Positions 1 to 8,590 are shown, numbered from the stretch's first letter. The stretch is 64,000 bases of DNA from Caulobacteraceae bacterium (GCA_025450315.1 JANWHQ010000014.1:29172-93171), one strand, 5' to 3'. Program-made: numbers and translations. The notes: generated by a model from the letters alone, not told the origin.

Positions 1-1
1 G

Positions 2-784
2 CGCTATGCCGGCTACCAGGTGCTGAACATCCAGCCCTCGGACGTGTTCACCGCGGCCGAGTTCGACTGGAAGCAGGCGGCCGTGGCGGTCACCTGGAAC
101 GGCCTGGAGATCGACGTCCAGAACACCGGCGCCGAGCAGATCATCGACCTCTTGGAAAGCCGGATCCAGAACGCCGAGAAGACCATGGCCAACAACCTGT
201 CCTACGACCTGTATTCCAACGGGACGGCGGACGGGGGCCTGCAGATCGGTGGCCTGCAGCTGCTGGTCGCCGACGCGCCGACCTCGGGCGTGGTGGGCGG
301 CATCGACCGCTCGCAGTGGCCGTTCTGGCGCAACCAGGTGTTCTCGGGCGTGACCAACGGCGGCGCCGCGGTCTCGCCGTCCAACATCCAGGCCTACATG
401 AACCAGCTCTGGCTGGCGACGAAGCGCCAGAACGACGTCACCGACCTGATCATCGCCGACAACGCCTACTTCAACGACTACTGGCTGAGCCTGCAGGCGA
501 TCCAGCGGATCACCAGCGAAAGCAGCGGCGAGGCCGGCTACCAGACGCTGAAGTACATGGGCGCGGACGTGGTCCCCGACGGCGGCGTGGGCGCGGCCTG
601 CCCGGCCAACCACATGTATTTCCTGAACACCGACTACATCAAATATCGGCCGTCCTCGAAGCGGAACATGGTTCCGCTGGAGACGGTCTCCTCGATCAAC
701 CAGGACGCCTCCGTGCGGCTGATCGTGTGGGCCGGGAACATGACCCTGTCCAACGCCCAGCTGCAGGGCGTGCTGATCGCCTAA
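2..784 (+). CDS. Phage major capsid protein, 5' partial
   Basis: The frame is open from the window edge, so the start codon lies upstream; 260 codons are visible, ending in TAA. The protein is mixed alpha/beta with no signal peptide or membrane segment. Its length and position, just before small virion genes and a head-tail adaptor, fit the C-terminal part of an HK97-fold coat protein (shell subunit of the phage head). Inside it are a stretch rich in Asn, Tyr and Asp around an internal LIIADNAYFNDYW segment and a C-terminal MTLSNAQLQGVLIA. The assignment comes from general resemblance and synteny, not from a catalytic motif. A non-capsid structural protein remains possible. Confidence 0.6.
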   Translation, partial: RYAGYQVLNIQPSDVFTAAEFDWKQAAVAVTWNGLEIDVQNTGAEQIIDLLESRIQNAEKTMANNLSYDLYSNGTADGGLQIGGLQLLVADAPTSGVVGGIDRSQWPFWRNQVFSGVTNGGAAVSPSNIQAYMNQLWLATKRQNDVTDLIIADNAYFNDYWLSLQAIQRITSESSGEAGYQTLKYMGADVVPDGGVGAACPANHMYFLNTDYIKYRPSSKRNMVPLETVSSINQDASVRLIVWAGNMTLSNAQLQGVLIA

Positions 785-797
785 GGGAGCCGCGACC

Positions 798-1740
798 ATG
801 CGAGACCTTCGTCATCTATCCGGCCGCGCCGCGCTCCTCGCCGGCGCCGCCGATCCGGCCCTGTGCCAGCTGGTCTGGCAGGGGGACTTCGGCACGGGCC
901 AGCCCACCGGCTCGGGCGTGTGGGACGACGCCGGCATCAATCCGTGCCTGCTCGTCCTGACCGGGACCGCCAACTCGATCCCGCAGCCGCAGTTCAAGCT
1001 CGGCCATCGGGCCCGTGGCGACTTCGGCACCGAGTTCGTCTACTGCCGCCTGGTCCTGGCCTCGACCACCGACCTCTTGCCTGGGGACGTCTACCAGTTC
1101 GACGAGAACTTCCTCGCCGCCGCCGCGACCACCTCCGGCGCGGTGCTGAGCGGGGAAGTGGGCGTCGGCATGGTGTTCGCCCCGGCGACGGTGGCCGGGA
1201 CCTATTACCTCTGGCTGGCGGTGCGCGGGCACATCGGCGTCCGCGACAATGGCTCCTCGGTCGCCCATGGCGTCGCCGAGACCAGCACGGGGGCCGGGGC
1301 GGTGAAGTTCAAGATCACCCACACGTCGACGACGCTGACCTTGAACAACCTGGTGGCCAACGCCGCGTCCAGCAACATCACCTTCACTGGTGACACGCTG
1401 AACGGCTCGCCCACGATCAAGAACGTGGCCTCGCAGATCAGCCTCGACGGGGCTGTGGGCGGGATCACGGACCTGCTCCTGGGTGCGACGATCACCGGCA
1501 CGAACCTGCCATCGAACGCCTGTATCGCCGCGATCCGGCGTGTGGCGAACGCCTGGCAGATCGATATCGGGACCTCCACCACCGGGGCCCAGAAGACGTT
1601 GCAGAACGCCTCGGGCACGGCGACGGGAACGACCTTCACCCTCACCACCCTGGTGCAGGCGCAGGCCCTGAACCCGCTGGGCGCGCCGGCGGTGACCCGA
1701 TCCACGGGCGGGAGGGTTCCGGCCCTCCCGCTACCCTTTG
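798..1740 (+). CDS. Phage virion-associated protein of unknown role, no in-frame stop before the next gene
   Basis: Starts at ATG 798 behind an AAGGGA ribosome site, 13 bp after the capsid gene. About 310 residues look coding: an N-terminal beta-rich part, then a Thr/Ser/Gly/Asn-rich repeat-like part (LTLNNLVANAAS, NITFTGDTLNG) typical of phage head decoration or fibre domains. Sensible coding ends around 1700-1740, at a perfect 8-bp hairpin. The frame nevertheless stays open to a TGA at 2384, and from 1750 it only reads Arg/Gly/Pro-rich shadow of the next gene. A lost stop, a frameshift near 1690 or a sequence error would explain this: the +1 frame stops at 1695 and the +2 frame at 1741. Function not recognised. 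Confidence 0.55.
1709..1730 (+). terminator. Perfect 8-bp inverted repeat between two phage virion genes
   Basis: CGGGAGGG (1709-1716) and CCCTCCCG (1723-1730) form an uninterrupted GC stem around the 6-nt loop TTCCGG. It is followed by CTACCCTTTG rather than a clean T-tract, so it may be a weak terminator or an RNA processing/pausing site. It lies where the upstream gene would be expected to end. Confidence 0.45.
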
Positions 1741-1749
1741 AGAGGCTCC

Positions 1750-2337
1750 ATGTCCGAAACCGATTTCCGCGACCCCTCGGCCCCGAAGTCGCCGGCGATC
1801 CCGCAGTTCTTCACCGAGGCGGTGAAGCTGGAGTGGAAGAGCCGCCAGGAGGGCCGCCCGATCTTCGAGGACCGGGAGTTCGTCCGCATCATCATCCCCG
1901 GCGACCGCCGCTCCGTGGCCGTCGAGCCGGTGGGCGAAGCGCACAAGGCGCGCTGGCCGCGCGAATACGAGGCCTTCCAGGTCGGCCGCGAGGCGCCCGT
2001 GGAGGGCACGCCGCTGTCGGAATGGCCGGTGTCGCTGATGAGCCCGGCCCGGGTGCAGGAGCTGGCCTATTTCAACCTGCGCACGGTCGAGCAGCTGGCG
2101 GCGGTCAACGACGCCCAGCTGCAGAACCTGGGCATGGGCTCGCGGGAGCTGCGCGAGCGGGCCCGCACCTGGCTGGAGGTCGCGGCCAAGGGCGCCGGGC
2201 CCATCGAGCGGCTGATCTCGCGCAACGAGGAGCTGACGCTGGAGACCGAGCGGCTGACGCGCGAGCTGAAGGCCGCCAACGCCGAGCTGTCGGCGCTGAA
2301 GAGCAAGGAGATCCGCCATGCCGGCGCTGCAGCGTAG
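1750..2337 (+). CDS. Phage structural-region protein with C-terminal coiled coil
   Basis: 195 aa. ATG 1750 is preferred over an upstream in-frame TTG at 1738 because GAGAGG sits directly before it. The middle (residues ~105-145) has a helix-turn-helix-like pattern, LRTVEQLAAVNDAQLQNLGM, resembling helix-hairpin-helix folds. The last ~40 residues are a heptad-rich coiled coil (ERLISRNEELTLETERL...). No membrane segment. It lies in an uninterrupted run of co-directional virion genes and overlaps the next gene by 20 bp. I do not recognise the family; assembly or scaffold-associated roles are only guesses. Confidence 0.7.
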   Translation: MSETDFRDPSAPKSPAIPQFFTEAVKLEWKSRQEGRPIFEDREFVRIIIPGDRRSVAVEPVGEAHKARWPREYEAFQVGREAPVEGTPLSEWPVSLMSPARVQELAYFNLRTVEQLAAVNDAQLQNLGMGSRELRERARTWLEVAAKGAGPIERLISRNEELTLETERLTRELKAANAELSALKSKEIRHAGAAA

Positions 2338-2527
2338 CGTCTCGATCCGGGGCGCGAGGTTCTACCAGGAGGGCGATCAGGTGATGTTCGTCCGCCATCT
2401 GGACGCCTCGACCCGCGAGGGTCCCCGCGCCGCGACCGACCAGGACCGCTGGACGCATCCGGAAGCCTGGGGCGAGTTCGACGCCGACCGACCGCCTGCC
2501 GCGCCCTCGCCGAAGAGGAAGGCATGA
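2318..2527 (+). CDS. Small phage protein of unknown function
   Basis: 69 aa; ATG 2318 lies inside the end of the previous gene and its TGA overlaps the next ATG (ATGA at 2524), the tight packing usual in phage operons. The sequence is charged, with Trp and aromatic residues in the middle and a basic, Pro-rich tail (PAAPSPKRKA). No recognisable domain or signal. Context suggests a small virion or assembly accessory protein. Confidence 0.6.
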   Translation: MPALQRSVSIRGARFYQEGDQVMFVRHLDASTREGPRAATDQDRWTHPEAWGEFDADRPPAAPSPKRKA

Positions 2528-3219
2528 GCCTGCTGTCGATCGTCCAGGGCGTGTCGGGGCGGCTGTCGCTGCCGCAGCCGTCGGCGGTGGTGGGATCGAG
2601 CGACAAGCAGGTGATCCAGCTGCTGGCCCTGGCCAACGAGGAGGGGACCGCGCTGGCGCGCCGGCACGGCTGGCAGGCGCTGGCGGAGGAGCAGACCTTC
2701 GTCACCGTGGCCTCGCCGGCCCAGGGCGCGGCGCTGCCGGCCGACTTCGACCGCTTCGTCCCGGGCAGCGTCTTCAACCGCTCGACCCGGCGGCCGATGA
2801 CCGGGCCGATCACGTCCCGGCAATGGCAGTGGATCCAGGCCCAGCCGGCCTATTCCACCGCCTGCCTGGCGTTCCGCGAGCGCACCGGCCAGTTCCTGAT
2901 CGCCCCCACGCCGCCGGCGGGCGAGACGATCGCCTACGAATACCTGTCGAGGAACTGGGCCCGGAGCTCGGGCGGCGCGGCGCAGTCCGCCTTCCTGGCC
3001 GACGCCGACAAGGCGCTGCTGGACGAGGAGCTGATCGCGCTGGGCCTGCGCTGGCGGTTCCTGCGGGCCAAGGGGCTCGATTACGCCGAGGAGATGGCCA
3101 GCTACGAACGGGAGCTGGAGCAGGCCATGGCCCGCGACGGCGGCTCGACCGCGGTGAGCCTCACGCCCCGGCCGGCGGACCCCGACCGCGTCAACATCCC
3201 CGACGGGAGCTTCGGCTGA
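2524..3219 (+). CDS. Putative phage head-tail adaptor / tail tubular-like protein
   Basis: 231 aa, soluble. The N-terminal helical region (SLLSIVQGVSGRLSLPQPS... DKQVIQLLALANEEGTALARRHGWQ), a central beta-rich part and a helical C-terminal half (DKALLDEELIALGLRWRFLRAKG) have the layout of podovirus adaptor proteins (P22 gp4/T7 gp11-like class) that join the portal to the tail. Start at ATG 2524 overlaps the previous stop; the end overlaps the next ATG by one base (TGATG), indicating translational coupling. The assignment rests on architecture and gene order, not on a catalytic motif. Confidence 0.6.
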   Translation: MSLLSIVQGVSGRLSLPQPSAVVGSSDKQVIQLLALANEEGTALARRHGWQALAEEQTFVTVASPAQGAALPADFDRFVPGSVFNRSTRRPMTGPITSRQWQWIQAQPAYSTACLAFRERTGQFLIAPTPPAGETIAYEYLSRNWARSSGGAAQSAFLADADKALLDEELIALGLRWRFLRAKGLDYAEEMASYERELEQAMARDGGSTAVSLTPRPADPDRVNIPDGSFG

Positions 3220-5039
3220 TGCGCGCGGCGCTGCGAGCCAATCCCCAGCGCCGGCAGGTGTCGGTCGGCCAGTCGATCCCGGCGCCGATCGGGGGCTGGG
3301 ACGCCTACAACCCCCTGGCCGCCATGCCGATCGAGAACGCGGTGATCCTGGACAACTGGGTGCCGCGCGCCGGCTATGTGGAGATGCGGCGGGGCTATGT
3401 GCAGCACGCCAGCGGCTTCACCTCGCCGGCCGAGAGCCTGATGGCCTTCCGCGGCGGCCCGGCGGGCGACAGCCTGTTCGCGGCGGCCGGGGGAGAGATC
3501 CACGACGTGACCGACGGCGGCCTGATCGGGGCGCCGATCGCCTCGGGTTTCAGCTGCGACCGCTGGAACAGCGTCAACTATTCCAACGCGGCCGGCGCCT
3601 GGCTGGTCGCCGTCAACGGCCAGGACGCGCCCCAGGGCTACAACTTGGGCGCCTGGGCGCCGCTGCCGGCGCTGTCGGGAAGCTCGGGCCCGATCGTCCT
3701 GGCGCCCGAGAGCCTGTTCAACGTGTTCGCGCACAAGGGGCGGCTGCACTACCTCGAACAGGGGACGCTGCGCGTCTGGAACCCGGCCGCCGGCGCGGTG
3801 GGCGGAGCGTGCACGCTGCTCGACCTGTCGTCGATCTTCTCCAAGGGCGGGCGGCTGGTGGCGGGCGGGGGCTGGAGCTACCAGTTCGGCGTCACCGCCG
3901 ACGACTACGCCGTCTATGTCAGCGACCAGGGCCAGGTGGCGATCTACCAGGGCAGCGATCCCACCAACGCCTCGGACTGGAGCCTGGTGGGCGTCTACGA
4001 CTTCGGCCCGCCGCTAGGGCCCAAGGGCCTGCTGAAATTCGGCGGCGACCTGGCGGTGCTGACCTCCGACGGGGTGATCCCGCTGAGCCAGGGGCTGAAG
4101 CTCGACCGCTCCCGGCAGAACGAGGTGGCGCTGACCGCCAAGATCGTCAACGCCTTCTCGGCGGCGGTGAAGAACTACGCGGCCAACCACGGCTGGCAGG
4201 GGATCCTCTATCCCGGCCAGACCCAGAGCGCGGACGTCTCGGCCTCGGGCGGATCGCTGGCGATCTTCAACGTGCCGGTGTCGCCGCCGCCCTGGAACGC
4301 CCAGACCACCTATCCGGCCTCGACCGGCGCCCAGCCGATGCTGGTGCTGGGATCGGACGAGACCGTCTATGCCTCGGCCGTGGGCTCGAACCTGGGCCAC
4401 AATCCGGTGGGGGACGGCGGAGTCCACTGGACGGCGGCGGGCGCCTCCGGCGGGACCAACATCCAGTTCGTGCAGAACGTGATGACCGGGGCCTGGTGCC
4501 GGTTCGTGAACCTGGACGCCTTCTGCTGGGAGCTGGCCAACGGCGCCATCTACTTCGGCTCGACGCTGGGGGTGTTCCAGTGGGACGTGGGCTCGGACGA
4601 CTCGGGCACGCCGATCACCGGCGACGTGAAGAGCGCCTTCACCAACTTCGGCGACGGCAGCCGCCAGAAGCGCTTCACCATGATCCGGCCGCTGCTCTAC
4701 ACCACCTCGGCGGTGCGGCCGACGCTGGAGATCGACGTCGACTACCAGGAGAGCGAGCCGACGGCGGCGCCCACCATCTCGCCCCAGGGCGCGGCCGCCG
4801 CGATCCGCTACGACTGGACCAGCGCCTCGGGCATCGGCTACGTCGGCGCCGCGCGGATGCAGGTGCAGCTGCAGGGCGACACCGCCGCGGCGCTGCTGGG
4901 CGTCGGCGACACCCCGCCCCACGACCTGGGCATCGACAGCTCGGACGACACCCTGCTGACCCAGGGCAGCGCGCCCTTCGACGTGCCCTGCCAGCTGCTG
5001 GGCTTCGACGTGGTCTACGAGGTGGGCGGCCTGATCTGA
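3219..5039 (+). CDS. Phage tail/stabilisation virion protein
   Basis: 606 aa. ATG 3219 is chosen because it overlaps the previous TGA and because translation upstream of it in this frame is Arg/Pro shadow. The protein is beta-rich and Gly/Ser/Asp-rich, begins with an adaptor-like segment (PIGGWDAYNPLAAMP, AVILDNWVPR) often seen at the start of large podovirus tail proteins, and has Trp/Tyr-rich blades reminiscent of a propeller. It is the largest virion gene in the window and directly follows the adaptor gene. Likely part of the tail tube or head completion complex; exact role uncertain. Confidence 0.65.
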   Translation: MRAALRANPQRRQVSVGQSIPAPIGGWDAYNPLAAMPIENAVILDNWVPRAGYVEMRRGYVQHASGFTSPAESLMAFRGGPAGDSLFAAAGGEIHDVTDGGLIGAPIASGFSCDRWNSVNYSNAAGAWLVAVNGQDAPQGYNLGAWAPLPALSGSSGPIVLAPESLFNVFAHKGRLHYLEQGTLRVWNPAAGAVGGACTLLDLSSIFSKGGRLVAGGGWSYQFGVTADDYAVYVSDQGQVAIYQGSDPTNASDWSLVGVYDFGPPLGPKGLLKFGGDLAVLTSDGVIPLSQGLKLDRSRQNEVALTAKIVNAFSAAVKNYAANHGWQGILYPGQTQSADVSASGGSLAIFNVPVSPPPWNAQTTYPASTGAQPMLVLGSDETVYASAVGSNLGHNPVGDGGVHWTAAGASGGTNIQFVQNVMTGAWCRFVNLDAFCWELANGAIYFGSTLGVFQWDVGSDDSGTPITGDVKSAFTNFGDGSRQKRFTMIRPLLYTTSAVRPTLEIDVDYQESEPTAAPTISPQGAAAAIRYDWTSASGIGYVGAARMQVQLQGDTAAALLGVGDTPPHDLGIDSSDDTLLTQGSAPFDVPCQLLGFDVVYEVGGLI

Positions 5040-5545
5040 TGCGGCTGGTGCTGGGCCGGGACGCGGCGGTGGCCGACTGGGTGGGCCGGCGCATCGCGCA
5101 CGTGGGGACAGGCGAGGCGTTCGGGCCCTGCGCGGCGATCGGGGTGGAGGCCGAGGACGGCCGGCCCCTGGGCGGGGTGGTGTTCTCCAACTGGCAGCCC
5201 GCCTGCCGTTCGATCGAGGCCAGCTTCGCCGCCGACGGCCCGCGCTGGCTGACCCGGCGGCTGATCGGCCAGATCCTCAGCTACCCGTTCGGCCAGCTGG
5301 ACTGCCAGAGGATCACCGCCCTGACCCCGCGGCGGGCCACGGCCGCGCGGCGGTTCCTGGAGGCGTTCGGATTCCGGCGCGAGGGGCTGGTGCGCAAGGG
5401 CTTCGGCGACGACGACGCGGTGGTGTCGGGCCTGCTGAGGCGGGAGTGGGAGACGAGCCGGTGGGTCCGGCGAGGCGATCAGAGCCGCTCGCCGTCCTCG
5501 CCCCGGACGACCACGCCCACCCCTCGCTCCGGATCGTCGGGATAG
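5039..5545 (+). CDS. GNAT-family N-acetyltransferase-like phage protein
   Basis: 168 aa, coupled to the previous gene by TGATG. The core (residues ~1-125) has the GNAT layout: an N-terminal strand-helix, then RRLIGQILSYPFGQLDCQRITALTPRRATAARRFLEAFGFRREGLVRKGF, which matches the end of the GNAT fold where an Asn/Arg-rich helix precedes a GF(R/x)xEG turn. GNAT genes beside tail genes are common in phages; acetyl acceptor unknown. The last ~35 residues are low-complexity Arg/Ser/Thr/Pro and overlap the convergent cupin gene by 67 bp, so the original C terminus may have been replaced where the cargo was inserted. Confidence 0.65.
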   Translation: MRLVLGRDAAVADWVGRRIAHVGTGEAFGPCAAIGVEAEDGRPLGGVVFSNWQPACRSIEASFAADGPRWLTRRLIGQILSYPFGQLDCQRITALTPRRATAARRFLEAFGFRREGLVRKGFGDDDAVVSGLLRREWETSRWVRRGDQSRSPSSPRTTTPTPRSGSSG

Positions 5546-5940
5546 TGGATCCGCTCCTCGCCGCGCTTGCGCGCGCCGACCACGAGAAGGGTGGCGGGCG
5601 CGGCGGTGCGGTTGGCCAGGTGATGGGCGTTGGCGACGCCGGCCTTGAAGCCGGCGCTGTCGCCGGGGCCGAGCGGATGCTCGCCATTGTCGTCGATCAG
5701 CACCACCTCGCCCGAGAGGACATGGACGAATTCGTCCTCGCCCTCATGCCAGTGGCGCAGCGAGGAATAGCCGCCAGGTCCCAGGGTCAGGAGGTTCGCC
5801 CCGAACTGGTCGACCCCCACCGCGCGGCCGAGCTGGCGCTCTTCGTTGGTCCTGAACCGCTCGGGCCGCAGCACGCCGGGACCCTGCCAGGGGCCCTTGA
5901 CCGGAACCTCGGCGAGGCGGGCGATGCGGGTCCTGGGCAT
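5479..5940 (-). CDS. Small cupin-domain protein
   Basis: 153 aa from ATG 5940. A longer in-frame start at 6027 exists, but the extra residues come from repeat sequence. Residues ~55-120 form a cupin barrel with the metal-ligand pattern HWHEGEDEFVHVLSGE (motif 1: H-x-H, E, then G) and a later PGDSAGFKAGVANAHH (motif 2), so a bound divalent metal is likely. Such single-domain cupins are often sugar-binding or isomerase-like; substrate unknown. It is transcribed against the phage genes and is part of the cargo block. Its first ~27 codons and upstream region are duplicated at 7027-7167. Confidence 0.75.
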   Translation of the reverse strand: MPRTRIARLAEVPVKGPWQGPGVLRPERFRTNEERQLGRAVGVDQFGANLLTLGPGGYSSLRHWHEGEDEFVHVLSGEVVLIDDNGEHPLGPGDSAGFKAGVANAHHLANRTAAPATLLVVGARKRGEERIHYPDDPERGVGVVVRGEDGERL

Positions 5941-6097
5941 GGCGGCGGCTTCCGGGCGGTGGAACCAGCATAGTTTAGGCCGAGTCCGCAGGCATCGCGC
6001 GAGCTCCGCTACTTCAGGTTCGTCCAAGAACAGTGGACCCCAAGAGCCGCTGAGGACCCCCGCGAAAACAGCCTTCGGGACCGCGTCGTCCTCGGGC
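5869..6097. repeat. Direct repeat, copy 1 (cupin 5' end plus upstream DNA)
   Basis: 5869-6009 matches 7027-7167 without gaps over 141 bp, with only a few mismatches (identical blocks include GGTGGAACCAGCATAGTTTA). Beyond 6009 the similarity continues less perfectly to about 6097, where it resembles the 3' end of the hypothetical gene at 7191. Read on the minus strand, this copy carries a decayed version of that gene's last ~20 codons (DDAVPKAVF versus DNALSKAVF). Confidence 0.85.
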
Positions 6098-6140
6098 TAT
6101 GGTTCAGTCCGCCGACCTCAACGAGCGACGACCAGCCACC

Positions 6141-6995
6141 ATGAACCCACCCGCGGCCTACACCGGACCCTTGAAGAGGTACTGGATGTATGCGGGCGTG
6201 CCGCAACCGGAGGACCCCCATCTGCTGTTCGAGAACGCGGAGATGGTCGCCGATGTCGTCAAGCCCAATCCCGCGCTGGGCTATCTCTACGACCATGCCC
6301 GCGAGCCCAAGGCGCCGCGGGAGTCGTGGATCAGGCAGGCGCACGTGGCGACCTGCGCCGAACTGATCCTGAAGGACTTCTTCCGTCACCTGAGCCTGCA
6401 GGAGCTCGAGGTCCTGTTCGATCCGGAGGCCGGGGCCCGGGCTGCGCGGGCCATGTCCTCTCCCCGGGGCGTCCTCGCCCTGACCTTCCACGGCGGCTAC
6501 AGCACCCTGCTGCGCCACAGCTTCACCGCCCGCACAGACCACGGCGTCATCATCGGACCCCTGGCCGCGGCGAAGTTCCGCATGCTGGATGGGAACGACC
6601 CGGGCGCGGCCCTGTTCGCGGCCCTGCGCACGCTCAACGAGGGCCACGCCGTCTACGTCGCGCCCGACGGGCCGTTCGGAAAGCCGGCCGGATCGATCGA
6701 GGTGCTGGGCGCGACCTGTCCGGTGGCCGCCGGCGCACCGTTCCTGGCCTATGAAACGGGCTGCGACACCGTCTTCTTCACCCTGAAGCGCAACGGGCGC
6801 CTGCTGGCCCCGCACGTCGCGCCCGGCCCGAGCCGCGATCCCGACGAAACGCTCGAGACGTTCCAAGCGCGATTGATCGGCTTCTACCGGGACAGGATCG
6901 AGGCGTGCCTGACGGGAGATCCTCAAAACGTCGCGCTGGCCGCCCGGTGGGGAAAGAAGTTCTACGGGGCGATGGGCATGGCGCCGGTCGCCTGA
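6141..6995 (+). CDS. Lysophospholipid/lipid A acyltransferase-like protein
   Basis: 284 aa from ATG 6141; an in-frame ATG at 6099 would add 14 residues but lies in repeat-derived sequence. The layout is that of the LPLAT superfamily: a helical N-terminal region, a strand plus HGGY motif (residues ~120-125, in place of the usual HX4D/E site), an AxKFRxxDG segment, then a VYVAPDGPFGKPAGSIEV block and GAPFLAYETGCDTVFF, matching the family's late glycerophosphate-binding and PxGxxF-TG motifs. The acidic residue usually four after the His is not obvious, so activity is uncertain. As prophage cargo it could alter surface lipids (inference). Confidence 0.65.
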   Translation: MNPPAAYTGPLKRYWMYAGVPQPEDPHLLFENAEMVADVVKPNPALGYLYDHAREPKAPRESWIRQAHVATCAELILKDFFRHLSLQELEVLFDPEAGARAARAMSSPRGVLALTFHGGYSTLLRHSFTARTDHGVIIGPLAAAKFRMLDGNDPGAALFAALRTLNEGHAVYVAPDGPFGKPAGSIEVLGATCPVAAGAPFLAYETGCDTVFFTLKRNGRLLAPHVAPGPSRDPDETLETFQARLIGFYRDRIEACLTGDPQNVALAARWGKKFYGAMGMAPVA

Positions 6996-7026
6996 GCCGG
7001 CGCGACCATCGGGAGAGGGTGGGCCT

Positions 7027-7263
7027 CAGCACGCCAGGGCCCTGCCGGGGGCCCTTGACCGGAACCTCGGCGAGGCGGGCGATGCCAGTCCTGGGCATGG
7101 CGGCGGCGTCCGGGCGGTGGAACCAGCATAGTTTAGGCCGAGTCCGCAGGCATCGCGCGAGCTCCGCCGCGTCTGGTTCGGCGCCGCGGCCTAAGGGCGA
7201 TAGAACCCAAAGCCGTCGAGGACCTCCTTGAAAACGGCCTTCGAGAGCGCGTTGTCGCGGGTT
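7027..7263. repeat. Direct repeat, copy 2 (truncated cupin 5' end plus 3' end of the 7191 gene)
   Basis: 7027-7167 repeats 5869-6009 at a constant offset of 1158 bp. It encodes on the minus strand only the first ~27 residues of the cupin (MPRTGIARLAEVPVKG...), after which homology stops at 7026, so this is a dead 5' fragment. Weaker similarity to copy 1 continues to about 7263 within the gene at 7191. The two copies bracket the acyltransferase gene. Confidence 0.85.
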
Positions 7264-7733
7264 CGGGTTTCGACGAAGAGACTGAGGACCTTCCTGCCGG
7301 TGACCCAGCCGGCGAACCGGAAAATCGTGTAGTCGTCATAGCCGGCATAGGCGACGTATCCGAGGGCGCCGTCGTCCTTCAGCTCGACGAACTTGTCGCC
7401 GAATTGGACGTTTCGATGCGCCCGAAGCTTCGTCTCGGCGTTCAGGCGCTGGTCGGCGAGAACATTGGCGGTCTTGAGGATCTTGTCGGCGGGGAAAGCC
7501 GCCTGGAGGACCGAGATGACGATCACCGACTGCTTCGCGTCGGACTGGAACCCCCACTGCTCGTCGTCGTCCATACCCTCGGCCTGCCAGTCCGGCGGCA
7601 GCTTGAGGTGGAATTCGTCCGTCTTGAGATCAATACCGCCTGGTCCGGGACGCGTGGCCGAAGCTCCGGACTGAGCGCCTTCAACTGATCGCCGCCACGA
7701 CGACGCGATCTTCCGAAAGAAACCTGTCGCCAT
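7191..7733 (-). CDS. Hypothetical protein, DUF1795/PsbP-like fold candidate
   Basis: 180 aa from ATG 7733, with a GGGGGA stretch upstream; longer starts to 7880 would run into the divergent gene. No clear signal peptide; the N-terminal ~45 residues are low complexity. The remainder (TDEFHLKLPPDWQ ... SVIVISVLQAAF ... KILKTANVLADQRLNAETKLR ... VTGRKVLSLFVETR ... FKEVLDGFGFY) resembles the compact alpha/beta PsbP/DcrB/DUF1795-type proteins in strand order and the closing LDGF helix. This is a fold-level guess. A decayed copy of its 3' end lies in repeat copy 1. Confidence 0.5.
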   Translation of the reverse strand: MATGFFRKIASSWRRSVEGAQSGASATRPGPGGIDLKTDEFHLKLPPDWQAEGMDDDEQWGFQSDAKQSVIVISVLQAAFPADKILKTANVLADQRLNAETKLRAHRNVQFGDKFVELKDDGALGYVAYAGYDDYTIFRFAGWVTGRKVLSLFVETRTRDNALSKAVFKEVLDGFGFYRP

Positions 7734-7828
7734 CCAGCATTCCCCCGCGCTGTGACCAGATGAGCAAAATCCTAAGCTGAGTCCAGCCGCCCTCATGCTG
7801 GCCCCGAACCTTCTTGTTCGGCGGCCGC

Positions 7829-8590
7829 ATGGAACCTTTCGACCTCCTTTCAACCTCTCCGCTGACCGTCGGCGGCCCACTGATCCGGCCGGCCCAGCCG
7901 GCTTCGAATGGCGCCCTCAGCGACGCCCAACTGATGGCGCGCCTCCTGGCGTCCTACCCTTCACAGGTCTTCGAGGGTTGGTCGCCCCCACCGCCGTCCC
8001 CTGAGGCGGCGGCGAACGCCGACGGCCTGATGCGGGTTGGCCTGGCGCAGCTTTATCCGCAGCTATTCGGGGATCTCCAGTTCTCCGACCTCAATGACGG
8101 TGGCTATCCCGGTCCTCCAGACCCGATCAGCGCAGGCGCGGCTTCCGGCGCTGCAGGGACGCCGCGGGCGGATTACCCACCGTCCAGCGCCGGCGCGAGC
8201 GAGCCCGATCTGGTTCGCCCGCAATCCGATCCCTATGCGGCCGTGGGGCTCGAACCGCCGAGCGTGTTGGAACAACGCCTTCCAGCAACCGCCTTCCAAC
8301 AGACCTACAGGGCCAAGCCCGGCGACAGCATCTCGACCATCGTCGGGTCGAGCGATCCGGAGACCATCGGCAAATTCGCGATCCAAAATGGGTTGCGATC
8401 CGGCACGATCTATCCAGGCCGGGAATATGCTTTCCCAACCCTGGTCAGGGCCTTGACCCGCGTGCGTCCGCATTCGGGCAAGCCATCCTTGATCAGGACA
8501 ACGCGCGTCTCGCAAACACGGCGCGGATCCGTCCCCAGCCCGGAACGGGTCTCTGGGTCGACGGAGCCTACTATCCGCCCGATCGCCTGA
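7829..8590 (+). CDS. LysM-domain N-terminal half of a frameshifted toxin-like protein
   Basis: 253 aa from ATG 7829. Residues 1-155 are Pro/Ala/Ser-rich and probably disordered. Residues ~160-205 (TYRAKPGDSISTIVG ... TIGKFAIQNGL ... IYPGREYAFP) form a LysM-like peptidoglycan-binding module. After codon ~203 the frame turns into low-quality Arg/Thr/Ser sequence and stops at 8590. The sensible continuation lies in the frame one base earlier, so one base appears missing in the CCC at 8434-8436. With it restored, the gene runs unbroken into the CDS at 8629 as one protein of about 530 residues. Confidence 0.6.
   Translation: MEPFDLLSTSPLTVGGPLIRPAQPASNGALSDAQLMARLLASYPSQVFEGWSPPPPSPEAAANADGLMRVGLAQLYPQLFGDLQFSDLNDGGYPGPPDPISAGAASGAAGTPRADYPPSSAGASEPDLVRPQSDPYAAVGLEPPSVLEQRLPATAFQQTYRAKPGDSISTIVGSSDPETIGKFAIQNGLRSGTIYPGREYAFPTLVRALTRVRPHSGKPSLIRTTRVSQTRRGSVPSPERVSGSTEPTIRPIA

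Noticed and set aside
798..2384. The last ~210 residues of the open frame as real protein
   Set aside because: Beyond about 1740 it reads the other phase of the 1750 gene, whose own frame is clearly coding.
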